64,000 nt of DNA from Theristus sp. LFF4_11 (GCA_030248135.1 JASANC010005168.1:22501-86500), one strand, 5' to 3'. Counted from the stretch's first letter, positions 22,001-32,870 are shown. Notes: generated by a model from the letters alone, not told the origin. A program made the numbers and translations.

Positions 22001-24049
22001 GTAATCACTTACTATCGGCGAGTGTCATGTCAGCACCGGCTGCTCTCGCAGTCGCGAAAATCGTCTACCCGGAGCGGGAGGTATCGCGAACGAAAAAGAT
22101 CGACGACCTGAAATTGGATCGTGGGTAGGGATTTCGATTTTGATTTCTTCATTTTTTAGTTTCAAAAAGCTAAAATATGAACACACGCACGCTCATTGGC
22201 TTCATCGTGTCGGTACGCGACCAATTAGCGCACCCCGAAAAAAAGGTCGAGTTTTAAATAATGCAGATGTTGCAGTAGTGAAAAACGACCACAACGGGCA
22301 AACAAGAAGCTCTGAAAAAATACAGTGGCAGTTCATAAGACGTCTTTTTTGTTGTATCTGATTTTATCAAGTTTTGGTCTTTTTCGGTAGTTTTTCCTTT
22401 ATTTCGATGAATTTTGATATGTTCGATTGAAATCAGCTATCAAAATAGCACACCAAACAAAAAATAGACTTCCAAATCAGTCATCAAACTACCTACTTTT
22501 AAAGCGACTGTATTTTAAAAAACCCGTCTGTACATTTTTTCTTAGAAATTTGTCGTTTTCTTCATTCAGTGAATGCATCAATCCTTTTTTTTTGTTCAAA
22601 CTTTTTCCAGTGAACACACGAACGCCCTGGAGGCGATTGCGACCGGCGCCACCAGCGGCATTTACCTGGTGCTGAACATTGCCGCCAATCTGATATCATT
22701 CCTCGCCTTGTTGGCGTTCGTCAACGGCGTCATCGGATATCTCGGCGAATGTCTGAACATCGAGGGGCTGACGCTCGAGGTGAGTTATTAGCAGCAGACC
22801 AACTGGTCTGGTGTTGATTTTTTTTAAATTTTGAATTTGAAGAAAGAAACAGTTACCCGGGCGATGGGCGCAACTTTCCGTTTGCGACTTGCTCCAAATC
22901 ACCAAAAGAATCTCTGGTTTACGGTACAACCACACCGTCGCACAGTTCTTTAAACTGTGGTAACTGTAATTTTTGCCCATTCCTTCAGGCCCTCTGGGGC
23001 TACGTGTTCTACCCAGCCGCGTTCTTGATGGGCCCGGGCACGGCGGGCGATACGGACACCGACCAGGTGTACGTGTTGGCCGAGTTGATGGGCATAAAGA
23101 CGTTCGTGAACGAATTTGTTGGATACAATAAAATGGGACAGTACATCGCGTCCGGCAAGATGACCGTTAGTGTGGTTTTGGTATTGGTATTCGGGGAATC
23201 ACTCGATTGGTTGGTTCGTTGGTTCGTTTGGGAATATCTCCAATTGCTGACTAAATGGTCGGTATAATGCAAGGGATTGACGGTTTCAAAGGGGTTTTAT
23301 GTTTATTTGAAAAAATGTTTGCTTTTCGCTGTTGTCTCCCAAATCTTTTCGCTAGAACTTGGCAAAAATTGGTATTGCTTGCTCGTTTTTTTGTTTCCAG
23401 ACGTAATGAAACAGTGAACCGAGAAACTCATAGTGATTACCTCTCTCCGCGACGATCACCGATCCACCTGCGTTTCTGTGTCTCTCTCACTGCAGGCGCG
23501 CACGCGTCTCGTCGCGACGTACGCCCTGTGCGGCTTCTCCAATCTCGGCTCGGTCGGCGTACAGCTCGGCGGCATCGGCGCCATGTGCCCGGAGCGACGC
23601 TCGGCTCTGGCGCAGGTGGTCGTGCGCGCGTTGCTCGCCGGCTCGTTGGCCTGCGCGATGACGGCGTGTGTCGCTGGTAGGTGTTGCGATGGGATTGAGT
23701 GGTTATAGGGGGGGGGGGTTAGAGAATTGAAGAACTTTTGAAATGGAAAACAAACTCTGAGGTTTGTTTCGCCCGCTTGTTTGCTACCCTTTGATAGTCT
23801 AGAATCGGAATCCGCACACTTACAGCAGAATTTTTTCTAACAGCTGTGTTCTTTTCCGGCTTTTTATAACGGCGGACAGCTAATTTCTGCCGTTTTTTGT
23901 GTTACTCAATCTGTTATTTAAAAAAATTCGCACTCTTTCTCTCAGGAATCCTGACGAGCGAAGTGGTCGACTGCGTTGGCTACACCGCGCAGCAGAACTG
24001 CACCCGATTGGCGCTGTACAGTGATTTTGCTGGTTTTATCGGGAACTAG
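16021..24049 (+). CDS. Concentrative nucleoside transporter (SLC28/CNT)
   Basis: Twelve exons: 16021-16137, 16767 to about 17221, about 17553-17694, 17971-18127, 18500-18582, 18758-18856, 19345-19533, 21994-22124, 22611-22779, 22989-23165, 23496-23676 and 23946-24049. Total is about 667 residues, the usual CNT size. All phases agree except exon 2/3, where several junctions fit. Family signatures are plain: [129 protein letters not shown] and [12 protein letters not shown]. It is a plasma-membrane Na+- or H+-coupled uptake carrier for nucleosides. The C-terminal tail is short. Intron 7 (2.46 kb) carries two nested hAT-like elements; intron 6 carries a Tc1-like MITE. Confidence 0.96.
16270..16340. 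mobile_element. Tc1/mariner-like MITE fragment
   Basis: GTAGTTGATTGGTTAGCGACCACGTGATGCATGC matches the left arm of the family (written here in part). No matching right end is seen. It lies in SLC28 intron 1. Confidence 0.55.
16440..16690 (-). mobile_element. Possible second tRNA-derived SINE
   Basis: On the minus strand it contains GTTCGATTCCGGCC, a good RNA polymerase III B box, followed by a GTGCTGGAGAAACT block resembling the region downstream of the B box in the 31.8-kb SINE (AATGGAGAAACT). A box not clear. It lies in SLC28 intron 1. Confidence 0.4.
19147..19302. mobile_element. Tc1/mariner-like MITE, diverged
   Basis: The right end GTATAATTTACAGTTCGACTGTA and the central CATCGCGTGATCATTATCAC segment fit the family; the left half is degraded. 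It is in SLC28 intron 6, 43 bp before exon 7. Confidence 0.6.
19557..19570 (+). repeat. G14 tract after a splice donor
   Basis: Fourteen G residues begin 23 nt after the GTGAGT donor of SLC28 exon 7. Similar runs follow three other donors in the window. Confidence 0.7.
19954..21693. mobile_element. hAT-like element A1 (interrupted)
   Basis: Ends are TAGGGTTGGCATGGTAAAAA and the inverse ...GGTATTTTGCCAACCCTA. The 8-bp duplication GCAACCAG lies on both sides (19946-19953 and 21694-21701). The arms are full of paired ACCGG/TTTTTACCGG words. Removing the nested B1 element leaves about 0.67 kb, close to copy A2. No transposase is encoded. It lies in SLC28 intron 7. Confidence 0.9.
20247..21306. 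mobile_element. hAT-like element B1, nested in A1
   Basis: Starts TAGGGTTAGGGGAAAAAAA and ends ...GCCCCTAACCCTA, with the 8-bp duplication GGCTGGAG on both sides (20239-20246, 21307-21314). The uninterrupted sequence GGCTGGAGCTGCCGAGC occurs, reversed, in copy A2 at about 33350-33375, which is the empty site. The 1060-bp interior includes GCGTCTCGTCGAGCTGAG and has no long frame. Confidence 0.92.
23708..23718 (+). repeat. G11 tract after a splice donor
   Basis: Eleven G residues begin 31 nt after the GTAGGT donor of SLC28 exon 11. Confidence 0.65.
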
Positions 24050-24233
24050 TGATAATCTTGTGAACTTCTTGCAGATTCTCTATATTTTATTGACATCTTC
24101 ACGCGGTAGCTGTGTTTCTTTTCAGATGATGTTTTGTCACTATATTGCACAATCTCACATGAAATGCCTTACATTCTGAAGAATCGTTTTATAAAATTGA
24201 GTCGAGAAAGCACTCATTCCGCCCTGGTCGCCC

Positions 24234-24315
24234 TAGCTAATTTGTGGTATTAGTTGATTGGTTGTTTACGGACACACGTGTGAGTGCGTGACCAACCAAT
24301 CAAAAAAATTTGCTA
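24234..24315. mobile_element. Short palindromic MITE remnant
   Basis: CTAGCTAATTT...GTTGATTGGTTG pairs with CCAACCAATCAA...AAATTTGCTAG. It lies between the convergent SLC28 and IR-like 2 genes, within 10 bp of the IR stop codon. Confidence 0.6.
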
Positions 24316-24321
24316 GGCCGA

Positions 24322-26979
24322 CTACAAAATATGTTTAATTACAAAGAGAAAAAAAACGATAATCACACAAAAAATTCGTCGACAAATCCTCTCGCTCACG
24401 AACAGCACCGTGGCCACCAGACATCCGCCGACGAGCAGCGCAAACGCGCCGCACAACAGCGTCAAATCCAACGGGTTGCCCAGTCCCCGAGCCGCTAGCG
24501 AAGAACGACCGATGCAGTATTTCGTAGTCTCTGCCACGTGGTGCCATTCGACGGTTAGCATGTCGATCAAGACTGGCATCAAATCGAGTATTGCCGTGTT
24601 GACGCGCTCCAAAAGCTCCTCATTATCCTTCCTGAACAGAAAACCCATCTGGTACACCCCAAGGCCGGTCGCGTTCACCGTCGTCACACTACACGAGCCG
24701 TTGATGGCGCGGAAAATCGTGTAAAAATCGTCCAGCATCACGAAGCCGCCCGTTTTTATGGCGTTTATCCAGCTTCGCTGGTTCCCATCAGTGACGATCG
24801 GGTATTTCTTCAGTGCCGCTTTCAAACGACTGATGATTTCGGTGTTGTTGTCGACTCGGAGTGTCTCGGTGACGAAATTCTCCTCGTCATGCAGCATCAG
24901 TCGCAGTCGGCCCGACTCGATTTGGGTGACGACGTCGAGCAACGGAATTTCGCTCGGCGCGATGTAGGTCGGCCGAACCAATAGCGTTAGAAAATAGTTT
25001 TGATAGAGGGATAGCGTGAAGATTGACAGAATCGACGTCATCATCAGCAGCAGCGCGTAGCTGAACGACGGCTGCGGTTGATTGTTCTGGCGGCTGGATT
25101 TTCGTCGACTTTCCGTCTTGATCGGATTCTGATTCATGACGTGCTCGAAAATTGCCCATCGGCTAATTTCTGCTCGGTCGGGGTTGGGATCTGAACAAAA
25201 GGCGATTCGAGGTCTTTTATGCGACTGGACTGGTCGCTGATTGGTCGGCAACACTTTGCACCTCACGCTCCCGTGCTTCTTTTTCGAAGAACGGGATCCG
25301 GATTCCATTAAAAAAACAAATCCAGCCAGTTGTTATTTTCTGTGAACAAATAAGCTCTGTTCTGCATTCGTGGATCGGTTTCTTTCACTGTTGCCGACTC
25401 ACCCATTTTCGCATCGATCATCGATTCGGACGCTCGTTTCCACGCGGTCGCCGCGAGCATCAGCACCGAGATGACCGTGGCGATGCACAGCCACAGGTGC
25501 GGCTGGAACACGCGCACGACGTGCAGCATCTCGCCGAGTTCATCCATCAAGTCGCGAGCGATCACAAAGACCGGATTCGTCTGCAGCAATGGATAGGCGA
25601 GCTCGAAGTCGTCCTGAACACACAGAACAGAAATGCCGTTTTGATTCGATCCTCCAAGCTCAAATTGGGTACATTGGGATTTGATTGAAGGGGGCCCCAT
25701 CGAAACAAACGAGCTGATCAGCGTTTATTGCACTCAAACGAAATACCCCTTCATTGCGCCCCACGTTTGTTCCCCTCCTTATGTTCTAACTATGCGTGTG
25801 TCGTTTATCGATTGCCCACAACGTGCGTGTGCACAAACGGCAGTAAATAGCGTGTTTCATTTGAGCATGACTTTCATTTCGGTTGTTGGTGTAGTCGGTT
25901 TTTACCCATAAACTTGAGGTAAATAGCGAGAGCCCAGTCGGCACAATGACATGCGGCTACTCAGCCTCTATGGGAGGTTTTTGGAATAAGTCGCTCAAAA
26001 GAGCGACAAAATTATCAAAAGTACAGTTCAATGCGTGAAGGTGCCTCACATGCATAAAAATTTCAATCGCGGTGCAAAGATGTCGCGGCAATTGCAAAGT
26101 GCGGCATTAGTGCTTTTCAATATATACTGTGACTGTGACATCGTTGCACCACGATTGAAATTTTTAACACGTGAGGTAGGCGGTACCTTCACGCACTGAA
26201 ATGCAGCTTTAATAGTTTTGCCGCTCTTTTGAGCGACTTATTCCAAAAATTTTCCCCAGAGGGTGAGCAGCCGCATGTCATTGTATTGACTGGGCTCTCG
26301 ATATTTACCTCAAGTTTCTGGGTAAAGACCGACTACATCAACAACCGAAATGAAAGTCATGTTCAAATGAAACACGCTATTTACTGGCGTTTGTGCACAT
26401 GTGGGTAATCAAAATTTTTGGTGTATTTTTTCATTCAAACTTGCGAGTGCTCTGGCTGAACGATTGATTTGATTGAAGAGTTCTATCTATTACAGATCTA
26501 TTAGTGTAGGTTCCCTGAATTCTGAATACCGAATTGGCCGAACCGACACCAACAAAGCAAGACACATCAAATGCTGCGCAACAAGTGGCTTTATTAGGTG
26601 TCGTTCAACTGTAAAAAGTTCTTGCATCACCAAACCAACCAACCTTTCTGAAGTGAATAAATGATCACTTTTTAGAGGCCCGACGAGGACGCACCTGATA
26701 ATTTGCGGTGTACGAATAGATCCAAGCGTTCGTGTCGACGGTGCCATCCCAAATCTTGCCAATTTGGTTAGTCCACTTGAACGTTGCTGGCGAATTGTTC
26801 ACTTTCTTCCCCAACGGGTGCACTTCGAACGGGTACACATGAAACTCGATTGGCTCCTCCAGATAATGACAAATCAAGCGGAGAACCGATAATTCGACCG
26901 TTTCGCCGGGGCACCGCGGTGAAGTGCAGTTTTCTTGGAACAAGGTTTCCGCCACCTTTGCGTCGATACCGATTTTCAT
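24322..26979 (-). CDS. Ionotropic-receptor-like channel (IR-like 2)
   Basis: Three exons, 26979-26695, 25613-25403 and 25190-24322, join in phase 0 and 1 to about 454 residues. Exon 1 is the S1 ligand-binding half: it opens MKIGIDAKVAETLFQENC, has a CPG.TVEL block, and ends DGTVDTNAWIYSYTANYQ. Exon 2 continues FELAYPLLQTNPVFVIARDL and M1 (HLWLCIATVISVLMLAATAW). Exon 3 has a SRWAIFEHVMNQ pore-region segment, M3 (SYALLLMMTSILSIFTLSLY), the S2 half and M4 (LTLLCGAFALLVGGCLVATVLF). This is the same divergent iGluR/IR family as the gene at 12847-14085, but intron-containing and with a longer M1-M3 loop. No signal peptide lies before the S1 domain; an upstream exon was sought and not found. A 600-bp foldback occupies intron 1. 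Confidence 0.82.
25812..26412. mobile_element. 600-bp foldback element
   Basis: Two arms of about 290 bp read as inverses: GTAAATAGCGTGTTTCATTT on the left and AAATGAAACACGCTATTTAC on the right, then GACTTTCATTTCGGTTGTTG, ACTTGAGGTAAAT and GACATGCGGCT, through to an inner GAGCGAC.../GTCGCTC stem. Arms differ at scattered positions. It lies in intron 1 of IR-like 2. Superfamily not assigned. Confidence 0.85.
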
Positions 26980-27649
26980 TTTTTTTCATTTGTTTTCAGA
27001 TGTATGAATTTTTGTGATGTGAAGTCTTGTTTTTGATCATTTTAATTGCTTTTTAAAAAATGCTCGGAATAAATGATGCGTCAGAACGAAAATTTTTAGA
27101 TCCGACTAAAATGGTCGATCAATAAATGCATTTTCCGGTGTTTGTTCAATGTTTACGTTTGCTTGCTTCTTTGTTCCTGAGCGTATCAACTTACTCGTTT
27201 TCATGTTTTCTGGACACAGGAAGCAAGGGGCACCGCGTTATGCGTCAACCTGGTAAAACCCCAAACAAAAAAACCCAAGTTGTTACATGTTCGCACTGCG
27301 AACATGATGCGCTTCAATGTACGTGTTTTTTTGTTGACATTTTTTAATTCGATTTAGCAGTTGAACAAATTTGTCTCACCTATCTTGTTTGAAACCTGAT
27401 ATATCAAGATACATGTGGGTATGACTCTCCGCTTTAGATTCACTCAGCTGAGCACTGTACGGTTTCAGAACTGTGATGATGATGTGGCAAACGGGTTTTA
27501 TTCAAGTGTATAGAAAAACAAGCGTTTCGCTTATGTCAATTCCATGCCAATCATTAGCAGAAAAACTTACTTGATTTGCGATTTGAGAACACAAAGCAAG
27601 TAAACGGAAACAAAAGAGCACCGAACACAAGAGCAAGATAAATTTGTTT
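26980..27649. other. Intergenic between IR-like 2 and PAN genes
   Basis: Should hold the promoter of IR-like 2 and the 3' UTR of the PAN gene, both on the minus strand. A 73-codon frame at 27126-27347 (+) has no splice or family support. Nothing else was recognised. Confidence 0.5.
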
Positions 27650-29087
27650 TCAGAGGTCCAGTTGAATATCGCTTAGTTCTTCATAGTGTCGATGATTCCA
27701 CAATCGACTGATCATCAGAACCGGAGCAATAAGCAGCACGGAAAGCTAGAAAGCTTTTTCTTTCAATAAACAATCGAAATCCGTGTGCTTTTTCAAGTGA
27801 AACTCACCAATAGTATGGTCACGACGACCATGAATGCGACCACTGTTTTGCTGGCAACTGAATAAAAAACAAAAAATCACAACCATCTATGCTTGGGTTG
27901 GCTTGTGGCCACGCATATGTGCGTAAAAACGATGTTCTACGTCAGTTTTTTGCTTTGTGGGCTGCGGACTGACACCGCGAGGGCTGGACACTGTTTTTGC
28001 GGTTTCGCCCGGTAAGCGAAGACCGCGGCGACCCCCGGGTTCGTCAGTTCGACAAGTCGCTGCCATTACCACCCCTCGGCGCACGTGCATTTTTGAGACT
28101 GTGCGGTCTGGCGACTTGTCGAACTGACGAGCCCGCGGTCGCCGCGGTCTTCGCTTACCGGGCGAAACCGCAAAAACAGTGTCCAGCCCTCGCGGTGTCA
28201 GTCCGCAGCCCACAAAGCAAAAACTGACACAACCATCTATGTTTTTTCAACGATGTTGGACGGACCTTCTCAGCAGAAACACAAAAAAAGAACGAAATCT
28301 TTCCCGCCTTTTCTCCGTCGATAGAACGTCGTTTCCGAATCGATCGGGCAGGGCTCCACCAGTGAGCTCTCGCGGTCTTCCCACTCTTGAAAGTCGCGCA
28401 GATAACAATAAAAGTCACCACCAGTAAACTCAAACATCGTCGCCGAGCCATTATGAAACTGGATCGAACCACAAACGAAGTCCGTCTCTTCGAAGCATCG
28501 CTGCATGCAATCGTCCAGTGTCGTGACGTTTGTCGCCAGTTTCGCGTAGTTGGACGTGTCGAAGCCGACGTCGTCGACATCATTGTCATTGTTGACGAGA
28601 CAGCCGTGTTGAGTGGCTAGCCAACCTGGACATTGAAAAGCGGGCAAATAAACAAAAGTCAAATTCATTGGAATGATGAATGAAAAAAACTGAACGGTTC
28701 GTCGATCTTGCGTCTTGGGGTGACCTGCAAAATGGCCTGCATTTTTTTGAAATTGAGATTATAATTGGCGTGAGGACAATTTTGGCTAGGGGCGATTATG
28801 GCTTGGACGGAACGAACTCGGGCGGTCGACCACCAAACACGTTATTCAAAATAATTATTATCCAAGTTTGTGCCCGCGTTTATATAACAGCCATTTTAGT
28901 TGCAAAATATCAGCATGACAATCTTGTCATTATCAAACAACTGCAGGATTACCAAATTTCACTGAACTGCAAAGTGAAAATCATGTACCTCGTGCTACGT
29001 CACTCCCTCACCTGCCTCCAAATGACTGCAGCTGACAGGACGACACAAACACAAAAACAACGCGACAGACAGTAAATTAAGCGGCAT
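27650..29087 (-). CDS. Type I membrane PAN/apple-domain protein
   Basis: Exons: 29087-29012 (signal peptide), 28625 to about 28300 (ectodomain), 27857-27808 (membrane span) and 27745-27650 (tail). The first exon reads MPLNLLSVALFLCLCRPVSC and joins the second in phase 1. The ectodomain has a six-cysteine PAN/apple-like pattern (HGC, DDC, QRC, FVC, FYC, EPC) with TTLDDCMQRCFEETDFVCG. The span is KTVVAFMVVVTILLLSVLLI. The tail is short, NHRHYEELSDIQLDL, with a YEEL sorting-type motif. The donor of the second exon is not settled; one GTTTCT donor fits the required phase. PAN domains bind proteins or glycans outside the cell; the ligand is unknown. A GC-rich foldback fills the intron before the span exon. 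Confidence 0.75.
27941..28228. mobile_element. GC-rich foldback element
   Basis: Inverted arms 27941-28060 and 28111-28228 (about 120 bp each, nearly identical, e.g. TGCGGTTTCGCCCGGTAAGC) around a 50-bp loop. The larger interval is bracketed by a 14-bp direct repeat CACAACCATCTATG (27878-27891 and 28228-28241), possibly a target duplication. A half copy is at 11083-11160. It sits in an intron of the PAN gene. Confidence 0.85.
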
Positions 29088-29603
29088 TTTACGTCACGAA
29101 ATTAAAAAAAAATATACAATCACATTTTGCTGATGTGCGCAGCAGGTTGGAAACTGCATTCTCCGCGCATTTCTTTCTTTTTATTCGTGGTTTCAGTTCA
29201 ATTTCAAATCACGACAGGTGGTGCAAACATAAACCGGCAACATATTGTGTAGCTAACATCAGTGAAATCTCAAACGACGCTTTGCATAAAATTGCTCTGT
29301 TTGCTGCCTGGAAGGCATAAAACGCACAACGCCGGACATTTCACAAAATTTTATTTTTCAAAAAATTTTGTTTTATTTCATATCTAACAGCAAAATGCCA
29401 AACACTTTCGGGTTCAGCGTGCCTTCAACAACAAAATGACAAACTCGGTTCATACCGGAACAAAAAAAACAATACCCGTGAACAATGACCACAAGAGAAT
29501 GATGACACAAGATTTGACAAAGAAACCCAAACCAAATGAAGGAAAACAATCGCACAAACAAACCAATCACAAAAGATCTGCCAAACAACAATCCATCCGC
29601 CAC
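29088..29603. other. Intergenic between PAN and cyclin H genes
   Basis: Both neighbours are on the minus strand; this is the cyclin H 3' flank and the PAN gene promoter. The 3' UTR of cyclin H probably runs leftward from 29603. No other feature was seen. Confidence 0.5.
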
Positions 29604-32432
29604 TCAATCGTCATCCGTGCTGCCATCGCCACCATTTCCATCCTCATTTCCAATTCGTTTCTCGCTCATCGCCGCCAACTTTCGCTCCAAGACCGCTTTC
29701 GCCTTCATGCTCTGTTGCGCCCGCAACTGCAGTCGTTTCGCGACCTCCGGTGTCATTTGTTGCACGGAGTTCACCATGTGCACAATCTCAACGAGTCTGT
29801 GTTCGAGTTTCTCCAGCAATTCCGGTTTCTCCGCGCACAGCAGCTCGAGATACGGGCGAAGCGATTTCGGCGACGGTTTCAGATGACTCGCCGCGTGATA
29901 GATCGCAGCCAGCGCTAGTTGTGTGGGACTGTAGCTGAAACGACGAACGAACATCGACACCGACATGCAAACGAACGTCGTTGGTTTTGTTTGCATAATG
30001 GAAGTTTTGTGATTGTGTCGATGTGAACTGGCCATGAAATGAAAAAATTGAATTGAACATGAAAGCCCTGGAGCCAGTTTTATGGAGCCGACTGGTGAGA
30101 CCCAATCAATCACTGAGCTCAATTCAACAACAGCCAATCAGCATGATTCCCCATGATTTACAGTTCGACAGTGAAAAATCGGATAACCAAAACAACGCAC
30201 AGAAACGGCGCGTCACTCTGCAGTGCTCGCTCGAAGAATTGGGAATCCGCCGCAGGTCTCAGCAGTTCAACGTCGCCAAAGTCGGGACAGCGAGTTTTCA
30301 GATCGATCAGGTGTCCCTCCAACGGGCGATACGGTGCGTGGACGGTCAGTTGATAGTGCAGCTTCGCCATGATCACCGGCTCGAGGTTGAGAATTCTGAA
30401 TAATGAAACACGATCAGTGAATGTGAATATTCCCGGTTTTTTAACGTGTCAGACTGAAATGACGCCATGCGCTCTAAAACATGCGTCCGCCAAGCACAAC
30501 AACGTTTTGTTCAGTTTCAGACTTTCAATTTGGCTCCTCTCTTCACGTGAAAAACAAACGTGAAGACGTAAAATCAAACTAAAATTCGGATTTGTTTTAT
30601 AGCAAATGACGTCGTATCAATTCGACATGCTAGAGTAGATCTAGCTTGGCTCAGTATTTATTCCTACGTCTGGCCAGCTCGACGCGGCCAATAATCAATC
30701 ACCGTGGAATAAAACTCAAGAATTTCATTCACATAATTTTGACAGCTTGATTCCGTGTTATGTCAATGCTGGGCGAAAAAAACAGCAAAAAACACAACAC
30801 CAAAACCGACATCTCCGTGTTGCTGTCCGGATCGCCGGTGCGAAGGTTCCTGACGAACTCGTCAATAGTGACGTTGAACTCGTCAACTTTGCACGCCAAA
30901 TAGAAGCACGCCATCATGACGTTCTTGCACATGTACTCCATCGCCGAGTGGTGCAGGTAGAAACGACGGAAATAGGTAAACGCCGTCCAAACGACCGACG
31001 GCCACATTGGAGGCTAGAAACGGGGGTGAAATCTGCGGCGATAATAATGCCAATGTGCTCACGTTTTCCTTCTAGTTCGTTTTGTGTTAGTTCATAAATT
31101 TCTGTCCTGCATCAAAATTGCACAACGAAACTGTAAATCCTACTTCGTAATCAACGGACTCATTGATTACTTCTGTTCAGCTCGACTCAATCCACCCAAT
31201 GAGCCCATTGCAAGATTCAAATACCAGAATGCACAAATCACATGTTTTTCAGTTTACTTTAATTGTGATTTAAATAACCGCCGTTCCAAGCAACATTCAA
31301 CCTGAAAATCCTTTGCAAATCGAAGTCCAGTCGCCATGACCAGTTTGCACAGCTGCTGCTCCTCCTCAACGTTCAACAAATCGCGGCTGACATCGTTTTC
31401 GGTCTCCTCAACCTCATCCATGTCAGCATTCGACGCAGACGCGATCACCGATGTGTACCTGCAAGGTTTTTTGTCGTTTTTTTAATTAATTTTTTACTTT
31501 TAGTCAGACACACGGCCATCAGAACTCGGTTGCAGTTTGAGTTTTTGGGCTCAAAGTTGCGGAAATACCGTTGTAAGACGACACTGTGTTCATTCCACTA
31601 GTTTTCGAGCGCGGTTTCTTGCTGCGAGCAATTTGATGCTTTGTAATGTTAATGTATCTACAGTCGAACTCGTAAATTATACGGAATCAGCTGATTGGTT
31701 GGGATCATAGTATGTATGCTTTCTGTCTAAACCAAACTCGCCGCCCATAGCAATGTCTGCACAGAAAGCAATCATTCCGTGATCCCAACCAACCAATCAA
31801 CTAGTTTTGTCGCGTTTGTAGCGCAGGTGTAAGGCTTTCGTCTACCGTTCTGTAGGTGGATAGTTCGAACCCCGCTGCGGACAAGACACACAATGGAGAA
31901 ACTAAAGTGACCAATAATAACACCTAATGGTCTACTCCCTCCAGAGCCGAGGGTAAATTGGGCTCGGGGCAGTATCGCCCGTTTCCGCCGGAGTTTGGTA
32001 CCTTAGGGTTTTCGGAACCGGTGCGCGAACAAATAAAAAAATAAACTAATTCCCTATAATTTAGAGTTCAACTCGACTGTAAACTGCGTGCATTCCGTCC
32101 TCTGGACACACGAAATGGACACACACAGTCTTCTCATAAAAATAAATCACTTGTGTTCAATCAAATCAATCAATTGTCGTACTGTTTTCTTCCCTTTTCA
32201 ATTCATTTCCGCCTTGCAACACATTCTATCTTTTTTTGATTCATTGACGATTGGCAAAAAAATGAACGGTCGTGACGTGAGATCAGATTGTCAAAACAAA
32301 TTCCGCAGCAATAACAAAATTTTCAAAAGCAAACCTGTCACAAAAACGTTCATGTGCTTTCACGCGGAGCTCCTGCATCTCCGCAGGCGACTCAAATGTC
32401 CAGTGGTTCAGCTGCGTGCTTGATGAATACAT
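29604..32432 (-). CDS. ccnh: Cyclin H (CDK-activating kinase / TFIIH subunit)
   Basis: Five exons: 32432-32335, 31458-31302, 31013-30811, 30395-30201 and 29934-29604. All are in phase, giving 327 residues, the same size as animal cyclin H. The N-terminus MYSSSTQLNHWTFESPAEMQ matches the family's opening. The first cyclin box holds PSVVWTAFTYFRRFYLHHS and MMACFYLACKVDEFNV; then KLHYQLTVHAPYRPLEGHLI and DLKTRCPDFGDVELLRPAAD; then the second box, LYSPTQLALAAIYHAAS. The C-terminus is charged and ends in Asp residues. Cyclin H pairs with CDK7 and MAT1 to activate cell-cycle CDKs and phosphorylate the RNA polymerase II tail within TFIIH. Intron 1 carries a MITE with a SINE inside it, and intron 4 another MITE fragment. 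Confidence 0.96.
30098..30172. mobile_element. Tc1/mariner-like MITE fragment
   Basis: CAGCCAATCAGCATGATTCC then CATGATTTACAGTTCGACAG is a diverged right end of the family. Intron 4 of cyclin H. Confidence 0.55.
31659..32081. mobile_element. Tc1/mariner-like MITE interrupted by a SINE
   Basis: The left end TACAGTCGAACTCGTAAATT at 31659 and the right end CCCTATAATTTAGAGTTCAA...CGACTGTA finishing at 32081 belong to one MITE, with GATTGGTTGGGATCA/TGATCCCAACCAACCAATC arms. It is split at 31804 by the SINE, with AACTA on both sides of the insertion (31799-31803, 32044-32048). Confidence 0.85.
31804..32043 (+). mobile_element. tRNA-derived SINE
   Basis: The head reads TTTGTAGCGCAGGTGTAAGG, an A-box-like stretch, and about 40 bp later AGTTCGAACCC, a B box. 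The body includes CCGGAGTTTGGTACCTTAGG and GAACCGGTGCGCGAACAA, and it ends in an A-rich tail (AAATAAAAAAATAAA). The 5-bp AACTA duplication marks the insertion into the MITE. Its 3' domain recurs alone at five other sites. Confidence 0.82.
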
Positions 32433-32870
32433 TTTGTTGTTCTGCAAAAACCACAACGACAAAATTAAAACATATTCTATTAAAAAAGTTAGTAATGTGT
32501 TGCCGTAACGTGGTATAAGCGATACACCGTGGGTAAGGAAGGATTAGGCATAGGGTTAGACAAAAATTCAAATTTTTTAAATAAAAAAACGATTTTTTTT
32601 GTTGTTTTTTTACTAGTTAGGTTCGTTCGAAGCGTCTCGTCGAGCTGAGTTCAGCTAGACCATTTTCAGAATCAGAACGATCCGGAGAACTATAAGAGCG
32701 AAAATTGTGTTTTATTGAAATTTTGTCCATTTCATAGAGGGAAGTTGCATTTTCAACAGCAAAACAGAACAATTTTTGACGTGCACTTGAATATTTAACC
32801 GTTATTAGTTGTTCCTCTTCAGAAAATTACCAAAGTTTGGCGGTGTTCAAAAATTCCTGTTTGCTGTAGC

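Noticed and set aside
26665..26979. Independent 104-residue protein
   Set aside because: The last nine codons lie beyond a GTGCGT donor that joins in phase to IR-like 2 exon 2, and the sequence is an S1 ligand-binding half.
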